Assembly (NCBI GenBank): GCA_963823675.1
Contig: CAWGMT010000007.1
Coordinates: 310,001 to 374,000 of the forward strand
DNA: 64,000 nt
Direction of reading: 5' to 3'
Source of the DNA: CAWGMT01 sp963823675
GTDB taxonomy: Bacteria > Planctomycetota > Planctomycetia > Isosphaerales > Isosphaeraceae
The translations under genes were made by a program, and so were the position numbers. The notes beneath the pieces were generated by a model. That model searched no databases. It worked only from the letters and a program-made list of their open reading frames with translations, and was not told the DNA's origin. Positions 9,592 to 18,226 of this stretch are shown in pieces (positions within the stretch are counted from its first letter, which is position 1; each line of letters begins with the position of its first letter).

Positions 9592-10386
9592 ATGCGATTC
9601 AGCTTCCTCTTCCATGAACCGATCACGCGGCTCGACGAGCTCGAGCATCGCATGTCCGTCCTCTCCGCGCTCGGATATCACGGCATCGAGCTCTCGACGT
9701 TTCATCCCGCTGATTATTCCGATGAGCAAATCACGGAGCTCAGCCGCAAGTATCGCCTGCCCGTCGTGTCGATGCTCTCGGGGTGGTCGCACTCGCATGA
9801 AGGGCTGAGCTTATGCCATCCCGACCCGGTCTTGCGGGGCCGGGCGGTTTGCCGGCTCAACGACTATGTGGGTCAGGCGGCCAATCTGGATTCCCTGCTC
9901 GTCGTCGGGCTGATGCAGGGCTTGCGATCCGACGAACCGGCCCCGGCGATCGCCATCGGCCGGATCGTCGAAGGCCTGCGCCGGGTCGCGCGGAACGCCG
10001 AGAGTCGCGGCGTTCAGGTGGTGATCGAGCCCGTCAACCACCTTCAGGCCGGGTTCATCCACAGTGCCGACGGAGCGGCCGCAATCGTCGAGCGCATTGG
10101 CTCGCCCGCGGTCGGGTATATGCTCGATACGTTCCACCTGAACATTGAGGAGCAATCGCCGCTTCAGGCGATCAAGACTCACGGGGCGCGAATTCGTCAT
10201 TTTCATCTTTGTGAAACCAGCGCGGGGCCGCTCGGCACGGGACACCTCGACGTCAGAGCGGTGCTGTCGGCTCTGGATCAGACCGGTTACGAGGGTTTCG
10301 TATCGGTGAAGGTTTACCGCAAGGCCGGCTGGGAAGAAGCGGCGCGTTCGTCGGCCGAAATACTTTGGGACGGTGGCACCGGTTGA
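9592..10386 (+). CDS. Sugar phosphate isomerase/epimerase family (TIM barrel, AP endonuclease 2-like)
   Basis: A 264-residue TIM-barrel protein of the xylose-isomerase-like / hydroxypyruvate isomerase family. Features seen: MRFSFLFHEPITRLDELEHR start, LGYHGIELSTFHP (strand 2), VVIEPVNHLQAGFIHSADGA (metal-ligand Glu and His region), GYMLDTFHLNIEE (metal-ligand Asp/His), IRHFHLCETSAGPLGTGHLD (His and product-exit loop) and YEGFVSVKVYRK. I start at 9592 rather than at upstream in-frame codons because those would translate the REP repeats. It is divergent from the enolase-superfamily gene. Substrate unknown; it could act on keto-sugars or hydroxypyruvate. Confidence 0.8.
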   Translation: MRFSFLFHEPITRLDELEHRMSVLSALGYHGIELSTFHPADYSDEQITELSRKYRLPVVSMLSGWSHSHEGLSLCHPDPVLRGRAVCRLNDYVGQAANLDSLLVVGLMQGLRSDEPAPAIAIGRIVEGLRRVARNAESRGVQVVIEPVNHLQAGFIHSADGAAAIVERIGSPAVGYMLDTFHLNIEEQSPLQAIKTHGARIRHFHLCETSAGPLGTGHLDVRAVLSALDQTGYEGFVSVKVYRKAGWEEAARSSAEILWDGGTG

Positions 10387-10512
10387 GAACCCCAGTCTAT
10401 TGCCGGAAGCTTTACCTCGGCGAAAACCATCGCGTTGCCATCTTTGAAGTCGGAGAGCGTGTCGGAAACCCGAATGCACCCCTGTCCAGCCCGAAGGAAA
10501 TGCCCCGACGGA

Positions 10513-13474
10513 TCACTTGATTCTGAACGACCTCGAGACCGCGGCCGAATCGGTGTCTTGCAGGTCCTGCACCAGTACCCGATACGTGCCCGGCCGAAGA
10601 CGGATGAGTGACTTCAATGAGGTTCGGAGCCTGCCGCGTGCGTTGCTCTTGATGGTGAGGGGCGGTCCGACCGTCTCGTCGCCGCGCTTCGAGTGCTCGA
10701 AAACGACAACGGTGTAGTTCGTCGTCGGGATGGCGCCTTTCAAGCTCATTGCCAGAAGATCGGTCTGACCAGCCAATTTGATTCCCTGCGGCAAAGCGGC
10801 GAAGCGGAAGTTGGCGGCAGCTCTAGGCGGGGTCAGCAAGGCGTTGAGCGTGATGGAGACCTTCGTCGCAAAGCTCGTCAGCGTGGGATCGTTACCGCCC
10901 TGGTCGTCATAGGCAAACCCGTAGGCCAGGCCGACGTTAGAGCCCGGGGCGGTGATGCTGACTCCATCATTGTGCAAGAAACCCGCGTAGAAATTGGACC
11001 AGTTGCTGCCGGTCGTGTTCGGCAATGGGTAGTACGTGGCGTTATTGTCCCAGGCGCTGGTCACGTCGTTCCCAGGGGCGACCGAATTCGCCACGCCGCG
11101 GTTGAACGCCGAGACGATCGTGTTTTCGATATCCAGCAGGATCTGACCCGTGACGCCGGTTCCGCTGATCTGGCCATCGGCCGCCTGGGCGGCACCATCG
11201 GCGAACGCACCCAGGTTGCCGAAGACCATCTCGCCAGCGGAAGCCGGCGCGATCCAGGGCGGTGCCGCGGCCAGGGGCGTGGATTGAGGGAAGTTCGCCG
11301 GATAAGCGGAGCCGTTGCTGAAATAGGGGGCGTAAATCTGATACGTTTGCCCCCCCGAGATCACGTTCCAGTTCGAATCGGTTTGCTGGAGCGCCAGCAC
11401 CGTGAACGTCCCCGGAACCGTAAACGTATATTTCCCCGAGCCGCTCGAGCCGCTGGGAGTGTACGCAAGATCGGTGACGTGCGTTGCAGGATCGACGGAT
11501 ATCTTCGTGATGGTCGCGGTCCCGGTGATTCCGGGGCCGGTCACCTGCTCGCCGACGGCGAAGGTCAATGGCGTTGGGCTGCCGCCATTCGCCGCAATCA
11601 ACAGGTCCGTGCCGGTGTTGTTCGCCTGGGAACTGTAGGCTGGGGGACTGAAATTCTTTTCGGTCTGACCAACGAAATAATAGCCGTCCCGCTGTAGACG
11701 GAAGGTCTGGCCGACAGTGAGGTAATTGTTGAAGAAACTGGTCAGGGCGGCGTCAAAATAGGTATTGAAAAGAGACGCGTCCGAGCTCGCAGGATTCGAG
11801 ATCGCATCACTCGGGTTGAGCAAGCGGTACGAGGTGCTCAGGCTCTGAAAAGCCATCGCGGCTGCCCGGGCGTCGGCGTTGGTATTCGAGCTGAACTGTC
11901 GCTTGATATAGGTCGAGAAGTCGGTGAACAGTGTCGGGCGAGACACCGTGATGCCAACCCCCTTATGCTTGACGGCGTCTCTGGGAGTGGTCTGCATCGT
12001 GAATGGCAAACCGACCTGGTCCACCTGTGTGGTATTGATGAACAGGATGCCGTCGTTGGGCGAGCTTCTCTCGGTAAACTCGACGAAGTCGTAGTTAATC
12101 TTGTTGTTTGGATCGGATGGATTACCGGCGGCGGGGAAGCTTGGCTTGCCCGAGACGATCGGGATCGTGGGAGGAGCGCCGACACTGAAGATGATGCGGA
12201 ATGAGTCCAACCGGGCGTAGGGGTTATTCGGAATCAATACACTCTGCGCGGCCCCCGCAAGTGATGCGTCGGAGAAGAGGGTGTAGGTCGGAACGCTCGT
12301 CTTGCTGCCGAATGTCTCAAACTGCCAGGGCTTGGTGAAGTCGGGCGCCCCGTCCTTCAACTGGGGCGCGAGATAGCCGTAGGTTGCCGCGTTGGTCTGG
12401 GTGTCGATCTGCTGACCGGCGATCGCGATGTACACCGGGTCCTGCGCCGAATTGTTGGTGAACGAGAAGTTAACGGGAGCGGCCGAGGTCCACTGCACGT
12501 TCGCCGAGGGGCCGGGGCTGTCGGTGCCGAAGGCCCCGATCGTGCCTGCGGTTTGCGTGGTGCAGCCGGTGAGATTGGAGCCCCCGTTTGGATCGGGGGA
12601 TATTCCCGTATAACTCACAACGGCCAGGGCACCGCCTTGATAATAAAGGAGCGTGTATCCAGGGTTCGCCGGCGTGGCATTTGCAAAACCGGTGGTCGAG
12701 ACCACGGGTAGCGTGAAGGGCGTATTTGCGGTGACCGTGATCGGGCTGGGATTGATCGATGTCGATTGTCCCGCTGGTGGGAACACCGACTGGACGACGA
12801 ACGACCCGGCATTCACGGTGTCGCTATAGGGGCTACCGCTCAGTGCGCCGAATGATCCCGCGATTGTGCAGCCGGAGAACGTGGTGTTGCCGTCGGGGGT
12901 ATCCGATTCACTGGTGTACTGAATGATGTAATTGCCACGAGAACCTTGCACATAGAGATATCCGCTCGATGTGAAGGTGTTCGGCTGACCCGCCATCTCG
13001 AGCGTGAATGGGTTCTGGCTCAGAGGCTGTCCCGGCCCCGCGGCGGTGGCTCCAGCGGGCGCCTGCGCGACGATGGTGCTGCTCGACGATGGTGCTGCTC
13101 GACAAGACATGGTTTCCGTCCCCTGCGGGCAGGGCCAACGTGGTGAAGCTCGATGAAGTATTGCCGACGTAGCTGACCAGCGCGAAGTTCGTGCCGCTCT
13201 GGCTCAACAGGAGATAATTTGGAGGGTTTTGCGAGTTGAACCCCGCGGTGCTCCTGACCGTGAGCCCGCCGAGTGCGGTGTTATTCACGACGTTGCTGAG
13301 AGCCTGACCGACACTCGCTCCGGCGACCGTCGTGGACGCCAAGGTCGAGGTCAAGACGATCCGGCCCTCGAGTTGCTCGAGGACTGGCATCACCGAAGTC
13401 CGGCGGGCACGGCTGCGGCCGGAGTGACCTCCGAACGAAAGCCGCAGATCCGATGCGCGTCGAAGAAACGGCAT
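10513..13474 (-). CDS. Large predicted surface protein with planctomycete LE-x-LE-GR motif, broken by a 16-bp duplication
   Basis: No enzyme family recognised. The N-terminus has basic residues and the motif VLEQLEGRIVLTS, a variant of the LEPR-type signature found at the start of many large exported planctomycete proteins. The body (about 980 residues when repaired) is rich in Gly, Ser, Thr, Asn and Pro, with beta-type repeats such as NYLLLSQSGTNFALVSYVG and YTLLYYQGGALAVVSYTG, consistent with an extracellular adhesive or matrix protein. The C-terminus reads LRPGTYRVLVQDLQDTDSA. The frame changes at 13071-13102, where a 16-base unit is present twice in tandem. Removing one copy gives a continuous frame of 982 codons. 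Confidence 0.7.
13071..13102. repeat. 16-bp perfect tandem duplication causing a frameshift
   Basis: CGATGGTGCTGCTCGA occurs at 13071-13086 and again at 13087-13102. Sixteen is not a multiple of three, so the second copy switches the frame of the surrounding surface-protein gene. Confidence 0.95.
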
Positions 13475-13808
13475 GGAAGTCGATCCTGGGTTGAAGAATG
13501 CTTGTCGAATTCGCGCGGCCCCGCTGCCTGCGCTCGGAAGACCCTGGCGACCCGGCCCCGTTAGGGTTGAGTTTAAGCCGCCGATTTCGTAAAATCAACA
13601 ATATGGGCAAAATAGGAGGAGATTTGCGACGCGTGGTTTGTCCGTTGCTTCCAGAGGCACGCTACGACTATTTCGCTTCAATATCAGAGTACCATTCTGG
13701 TGTACGCGCGCTCTGGTCGGGAAACGGCGGTCATCCCAGGACGGTTGTTTTGCTGCAACCGGTTTCCGCCGCCGAGGTCGGCCTCACAAGCATCGACATC
13801 GCTTGCGG
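13475..13808. other. Intergenic region, nothing recognised
   Basis: About 330 bases between the surface-protein start and the stop of the nuclease gene. It is less GC-rich than its flanks. No gene, tRNA or strong hairpin seen. It should hold the promoter of the surface-protein gene. Confidence 0.4.
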
Positions 13809-14378
13809 TCACAAATCGAGGCGCCGCATCTCTTCGAAGGCTGCGATCATCGAGGGAAGAGACGTCTCAGTCGTGTTCCCCTGCTTCCAGTTGCGATACC
13901 GTCTCACAAATTCCTCGGCGACCTTCACGTAGTCAACTTTCTTGACGCTTTGGTGGTTCTTGTAGTCGCTGCGATCCTCGTCGAGAGCCTCGCCGCTAAG
14001 GTACACGAGCCAGGTCTCGATATTCCACTTCGGGATGATCAGGCAGAACTTTTCGTCTGCTTGGCGTTTCTGAAGGCCGGCGCCTTCGAGAGCAGTATCC
14101 AATTTCCGAGCCTGTTTTTCCACCGTCTTCTCGTCTGCGTCGATGCCCACAACGACAGCGATGTTCTCCTGGTAACGGGCCTTGCCTCGATGGTCCCCGA
14201 CTTCCTCGGTGTAACTCCTCGTGACCCAATCCTTCGCCGATCCACGCCCTTTTGGCGAGCGCTCGACGCGAACACTTCTAGTCTGAAACCCAAAGGCGTA
14301 GAAGGCGCGACGAATGAAGCGCTCCAGGGCCTCGTCCTCGACGAGGAGTACGACTCGAACGCCTCGCTTGGACGCCAT
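13809..14378 (-). CDS. TOPRIM-like (OLD/RloB-type) putative nuclease partner of the adjacent ATPase
   Basis: A 189-residue protein with the layout of a small TOPRIM domain: a first acidic strand VVLLVEDEALERFIRRAF (Glu at about residue 14), then a D-x-D strand IAVVVGIDADEK (about residue 77), then CLIIPKWNIETWLVYLSG (about residue 113), a stretch common to RloB/DUF4276-like proteins coded beside AAA ATPases. The start ATG at 14378 is three bases past the ATPase stop (14382-14384), so the two are one transcriptional unit. Such pairs include phage-defence modules (OLD-like, PARIS-like). I cannot assign the exact family, and no activity is shown by sequence alone. Confidence 0.6.
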   Translation of the reverse strand: MASKRGVRVVLLVEDEALERFIRRAFYAFGFQTRSVRVERSPKGRGSAKDWVTRSYTEEVGDHRGKARYQENIAVVVGIDADEKTVEKQARKLDTALEGAGLQKRQADEKFCLIIPKWNIETWLVYLSGEALDEDRSDYKNHQSVKKVDYVKVAEEFVRRYRNWKQGNTTETSLPSMIAAFEEMRRLDL

Positions 14379-14381
14379 GGC

Positions 14382-15505
14382 CTACTCCCAGCCCCTGGCT
14401 ACGATTTCGGCCGGCAGAAGTCTCTCGTCTTCGGTCGTCTGGAAGGGCGTCGTGCGCACCGGTCCCAGGTTATCACGGAAGAATTGAACCCCCTGCGTTG
14501 GAGCGAGGTAGTTGATGAGCTCGGGATGATGAGAGATCAAGAGGCACTGGCCCGCGGTCGTGCGGGCACGGTCGACCAGTTCAATCAGCCAGGGCTGGAT
14601 CTCGCGGAGCGCCACGTAGTTGTCGGGCTCATCGAGGCAGAGCGTCGTGTCGGCTCCCACAGCGCTGTGCAGAATCGTGAATAGAGCGACCAGGTTGCGC
14701 TGGCCGTCGGAGAGCTGGTCAAAATTCAGGGAAAACTTCGGGGAAGCCGCCCCGGCTGGAGCATCAACTTCGTACTGAAAGTCAAACTTGAGAACGCGCG
14801 TCGTCTCGCCGGCCTTTGCCAAGTTGAAGCGGACGAATCCCTCGAGCACGCCCTCTTTCAGGGCTTTCTGAATGTCGGCAACCGCGCCGAATGACTCTTG
14901 AGAAAGGTGACGAAGCCACGAGACCACGTCATGCAACCGACGACCTGGGCGAGCAACCTCGGCGTCACTCTGGCCTGTCATTCTCAGAGGGTCGGGAGAG
15001 AAGATGAAGATTCGCTCGAGACGACGACGAAACCCGGTCAGCAGTGTGTTGTCCCGTCGCTCCGGAATAGTGGGGATGCCCGACCGAGACCAATCCAGTG
15101 GGAAAACCGGTCCGGCCGAGCCGTCGTCGCGAAAAAGATGGGCGTCCTTCCCATCGAACTGGTAGAGCATCTTCTGGTCGAATCGCAGCTCTTCGTTTGC
15201 AATCCGGTTCCTCAGCTTCTCTGGATCGTGCTCGACAACGAGCCGGTAAAAATAGACGCCATCGGTGCCCTTGATCCCCAGCTCGAACTTCTGTGCGCGC
15301 GCGGGTCCCAGATCGTCAGGGTGCTGGCGGGGAAGCTCTGGCTCGTGGTATTTCCCTCCGTCAGAAAATCGCGGACGCTCTCAATGACGTCGAAAAACGT
15401 GGTCTTCCCACTCCCGTTGCCGCCCATAATGAGCTGGACGTCCCGCAGATGGAGCTCAAAATTCACAAAACATTTATAATTGTCGATGTACACGCGTTCG
15501 ATCAT
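14382..15505 (-). CDS. AAA family ATPase (RecF/AAA15-like, ABC-type), frameshifted
   Basis: The start at 15505 has a GGAGG site seven bases upstream and opens MIERVYIDNYKCFVNFEL, the usual start of OLD/AAA15 ATPases. Walker A is LIMGGNGSGKTTFFDVI (about residues 24-40). The C-terminal half has the ABC signature LSDGQRNLVAL, Walker B TTLCLDEPDNY and switch His QCLLISHHPEL. Between them the frame breaks in the GC run at 15295-15303: one frame ends ...TIWDPRA, the other goes on with QKFELGIKGTDGVYFYRL. Removing one CG pair restores 374 codons. It is coupled to the downstream TOPRIM-like gene. Likely a nuclease-controlling ATPase. Confidence 0.78.
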
Positions 15506-15526
15506 GCCTGAGCCTCCGACGTCCAC

Positions 15527-15963
15527 TCACCGAGCTCGGTTGACTCCGTCCTTCTCGATTGTCTCTTTCCGGTCGCCGGATGACCAGAGTCGTTGGGGAC
15601 GAGTCAGGAACGCCCTGCCGTCCCGTGTCAGGTTGGAGGTGCGCCATCCGCGTATCGTATCTGTCAATGCCCTCGTGAGCCGTGTCCTGTCCGTCCATCC
15701 TCCGCCTGCTGCTCGAATCAGCTCTGGAAGGACTTGCCTGGCTCGATCCACTGGTCGAACTCAACAGGAACCGGAACGAGCACCCGGTCGGGAACGCCCG
15801 CCAGCAGGTACAGGAAACGGTCGAAGAAGGCATCCGCCTTGGGCTGAGCAAGTTGGAGGACGCCCTCTCGCTGATCCGGCCGGCGTTCCAGCGACCAGTG
15901 TCCCAAGCCGACCAGGATCTCGTCACGGGTGTATTTCGAGTCAATCGTGAGCGGGCCGGACAA
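15527..15963 (-). pseudogene. Degraded gene remnant, possibly from a helicase-type protein
   Basis: Two overlapping minus frames look coding but do not join cleanly. The upstream one reads LTIDSKYTRDEILVGLGHW and REGVLQLAQPKADAFF, which recalls the C-terminal region of some DUF3427-type helicases. It ends at 15718. The next frame, from about 15751, reads on to 15527. No complete domain is present. It may be debris upstream of the ATPase-nuclease pair. Low confidence in the identity. Confidence 0.3.
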
Positions 15964-16459
15964 ATCGGAGGATCCTCCGCCGTCGAGAATGTTTAACAGC
16001 TATCTTCAGCGGGTGACGGAAGCGGAACTGTCTGATCGAATCCGTAAACGTCCAGTATTCATAAATCACTAAGTCTGTCGCCAGCCCCCTCCATCAGCAG
16101 CCAGCGCTTTCCTCAGCCAAGTTCAGAGGACGGTCAGCCGCGTCGAACAGCGTCGACGCGTGGATAAGACTGTCGGGAGACGTTTCCGGTGACAGATTCC
16201 TGCCACGCTTTGTTCCCCCCTCCAAACTTTTGTTCCCCTACAGTTGGTTCCCAACCAGTCTCTCCTGCCCGTTATGCAGCAGCGGGTATGATGAAAAATG
16301 GAGCCGAGTTCAGGTAGATTATGGTTGGAGGCAGATGTCGGGTCAAAGGCCGTTTGATCATTGGCGCATCGCGCCCGCGCATCAGTCTGGCCCCGGGCGC
16401 CGTGCGCCCTCGGTATTGCTGCCCCCGACACTTGGGGAGCACGCGGAGCAGGGTACCGC
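15964..16459. other. Intergenic region without a recognised gene
   Basis: About 500 bases leading to the sulfotransferase. An in-frame ATG at 16361 exists upstream of the chosen start, but the intervening residues show no family similarity. No RNA gene seen. Confidence 0.35.
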
Positions 16460-17584
16460 ATGTCCTGGCGTGAAGCGTTCGTCACGACTCTTGGCCCCGG
16501 GTATTTCAGCGGAAGCACTCCGAGCATCTGGCTGAGGGTGCTTCGCGATAACAAGTTTGCCGTCGACCCGCCTTACTGGCCTCGGGCGCTCGCGATCACG
16601 CTCGGTAGTTTCCAGAATGCTCTCCTGGCCGGCTGGGAGGACCTGGTTTACGGCCGGAGAGTCCGGGAGGCGACCGTTTACCCGCCGCTATTCGTCCTCG
16701 GTATCTTCCGGAGCGGCACCACGCTGCTGCATAACTTGCTCGCCCAGGACGACCGTTTCGCCTACCCCAACGTCTATCAGGCCTGCTACCCAAAAACGTT
16801 TCTCACCACCGAGTCGACGTCCGCTCGGGTCATGGAGTTTTTCCTTCCCGATCGACGCCCTCAAGACGGGATCGCCCTCGGGATGCGGGAGACGGCCGAG
16901 GAGGAGTTCGCGCTCTGCGGCCTCACCAGCCGAAACTTCGTGATGGGCTGGGTGTTCCCGCGCCGGGCTGAGCAGTACGAGCGCTACCTCACGTTCCGCG
17001 AGGCAACCGCGGCGGAGGTCGCGGAATGGAAGTCCGCGCTCGTCGGGTTCGTTCGCAAGCTCTCGTTCAAGTACAAGCGGCCCCTCATCTTGAAATCGCC
17101 GGCCAACACCGCTCGGATCCGGTTGCTCCTCGAGCTCTTCCCTGACGCCCGGTTCGTCCACATCCACCGGAACCCCTACGACGTTTTCCAGTCTGTCCGG
17201 CACACCTACGACCGAGTCGCCCCGTGGGTTACCCTACAGCGTTCGGGATACGACGGCCTCGACGACCGCATCCTCCGGCAGAATCGCGAGGCCTTTGAGG
17301 TTTTCTTCGAGGAACGCTCGCTGATCCCCCAAGGGCGGTTTCACGAGGTCAGCTTCGCGGCACTCGAAGCCGACCCCATCGGCCAGGTACGAGGGATTTA
17401 CGAGGGGCTCCGGCTTCCTGATTTCGGGTACGTCGAGCAAGGACTGCGACGGTATGTCGAGTCACTCGCCGGCTACAAGAAGAACAAGTTTCCCGAACTT
17501 TCCGCACAAGAGCGCAGTCGCATCGCCAGGGAGTGGCGGCGTTGTTTCGACGAGTGGGGCTACACTCCAGGCTCAGAGCAATAA
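16460..17584 (+). CDS. Sulfotransferase family protein
   Basis: Transfers sulfate from PAPS to an unidentified acceptor. The 374-residue protein starting MSWREAFVTTLGPGYFSG has the 5'-phosphosulfate-binding loop VLGIFRSGTTLLHNLL (about residues 83-98) and the 3'-phosphate-binding motif FVHIHRNPYDVFQSVR (about residues 231-246), preceded by PLILKSPANTARI with the conserved Lys-Ser. A conserved C-terminal segment GYKKNKFPELSAQER matches large planctomycete/proteobacterial sulfotransferases. It is intact. Planctomycetes carry many sulfatases and sulfotransferases, and the acceptor could be a glycan or a small molecule. No partner gene lies next to it. Confidence 0.85.
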   Translation: MSWREAFVTTLGPGYFSGSTPSIWLRVLRDNKFAVDPPYWPRALAITLGSFQNALLAGWEDLVYGRRVREATVYPPLFVLGIFRSGTTLLHNLLAQDDRFAYPNVYQACYPKTFLTTESTSARVMEFFLPDRRPQDGIALGMRETAEEEFALCGLTSRNFVMGWVFPRRAEQYERYLTFREATAAEVAEWKSALVGFVRKLSFKYKRPLILKSPANTARIRLLLELFPDARFVHIHRNPYDVFQSVRHTYDRVAPWVTLQRSGYDGLDDRILRQNREAFEVFFEERSLIPQGRFHEVSFAALEADPIGQVRGIYEGLRLPDFGYVEQGLRRYVESLAGYKKNKFPELSAQERSRIAREWRRCFDEWGYTPGSEQ

Positions 17585-17663
17585 CCGGCTCGTGTAATCA
17601 ACCAACAGCAAACCGCAGACGGAACGGAAATCAGTCGTTTCGTATCCGTCCGGCCAAGGCCAT

Positions 17664-17683
17664 TCTTGACGGCAGGGCCGATA
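17664..17683. repeat. 20-bp direct repeat, copy A
   Basis: TCTTGACGGCAGGGCCGATA, identical to 19363-19382. Copy A lies just beyond the recombinase C-terminal fragment. The two copies are in the same orientation, 1.7 kb apart. Confidence 0.9.
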
Positions 17684-17705
17684 GGGCGCAGACCGGGCCG
17701 GGTCG

Positions 17706-17921
17706 TCAGCCGGCCGCTAGAATCCGCCGCACGGACGTCCGGCCGATCCCCAACCGCCGCGCGATCTCCGAGTGGCTCACCTGCTCAGCCTTGAGACGGA
17801 GGACCTCGTCGGCCTTCAGCGCCGCCGTCGGCGGTCGTCCATGGGGGCGGGGCCCTCCTTCCGGGCCGGCGCGATCCCAGCCCGCACTCGCTCTCGCAAG
17901 ATCTCGCGCTCGAACGTGGTC
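17706..17921 (-). pseudogene. Serine recombinase (resolvase/invertase), C-terminal fragment
   Basis: The minus strand reads FEREILRERVRAGIAPARKEG, changes frame, then RPHGRPPTAALKADEVLRLK and SEIARRLGIGRTSVRRILAAG with a stop at 17706. This is the end of the catalytic E-helix and the C-terminal helix-turn-helix of a small serine recombinase. The catalytic N-terminal half is absent here; a matching N-terminal piece lies at 19360-19504 in the same orientation. The two are now separated by a membrane protein gene. Confidence 0.8.
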
Positions 17922-18226
17922 GCCGTCCGTTGCGAGGCCGGCGCGGTAGGGGCTCCAGGTGATCGCGCAGACCCTCCCGCGCGGACGAGCCGTCCCGTGG
18001 AGTCGACCATTTGCAAAGTGCTGCCGAGCGCGAACCCCACCCGTATCCCCCTCACGCTCCTCGTCGCCAGGGCTCCCGCCGGTCGTCCCGGTCTTGAAGT
18101 TCTGCCGCATCACCGGGATAATTCTGACATTCGTAAGAGATTCGGGTTCGAGCACGGGACTGTTGCGGGAAGCGCGAGCTCGATTCCACGATCCGTGCGG
18201 GCGCGGTTTCGAATGCAGGATCTCCC

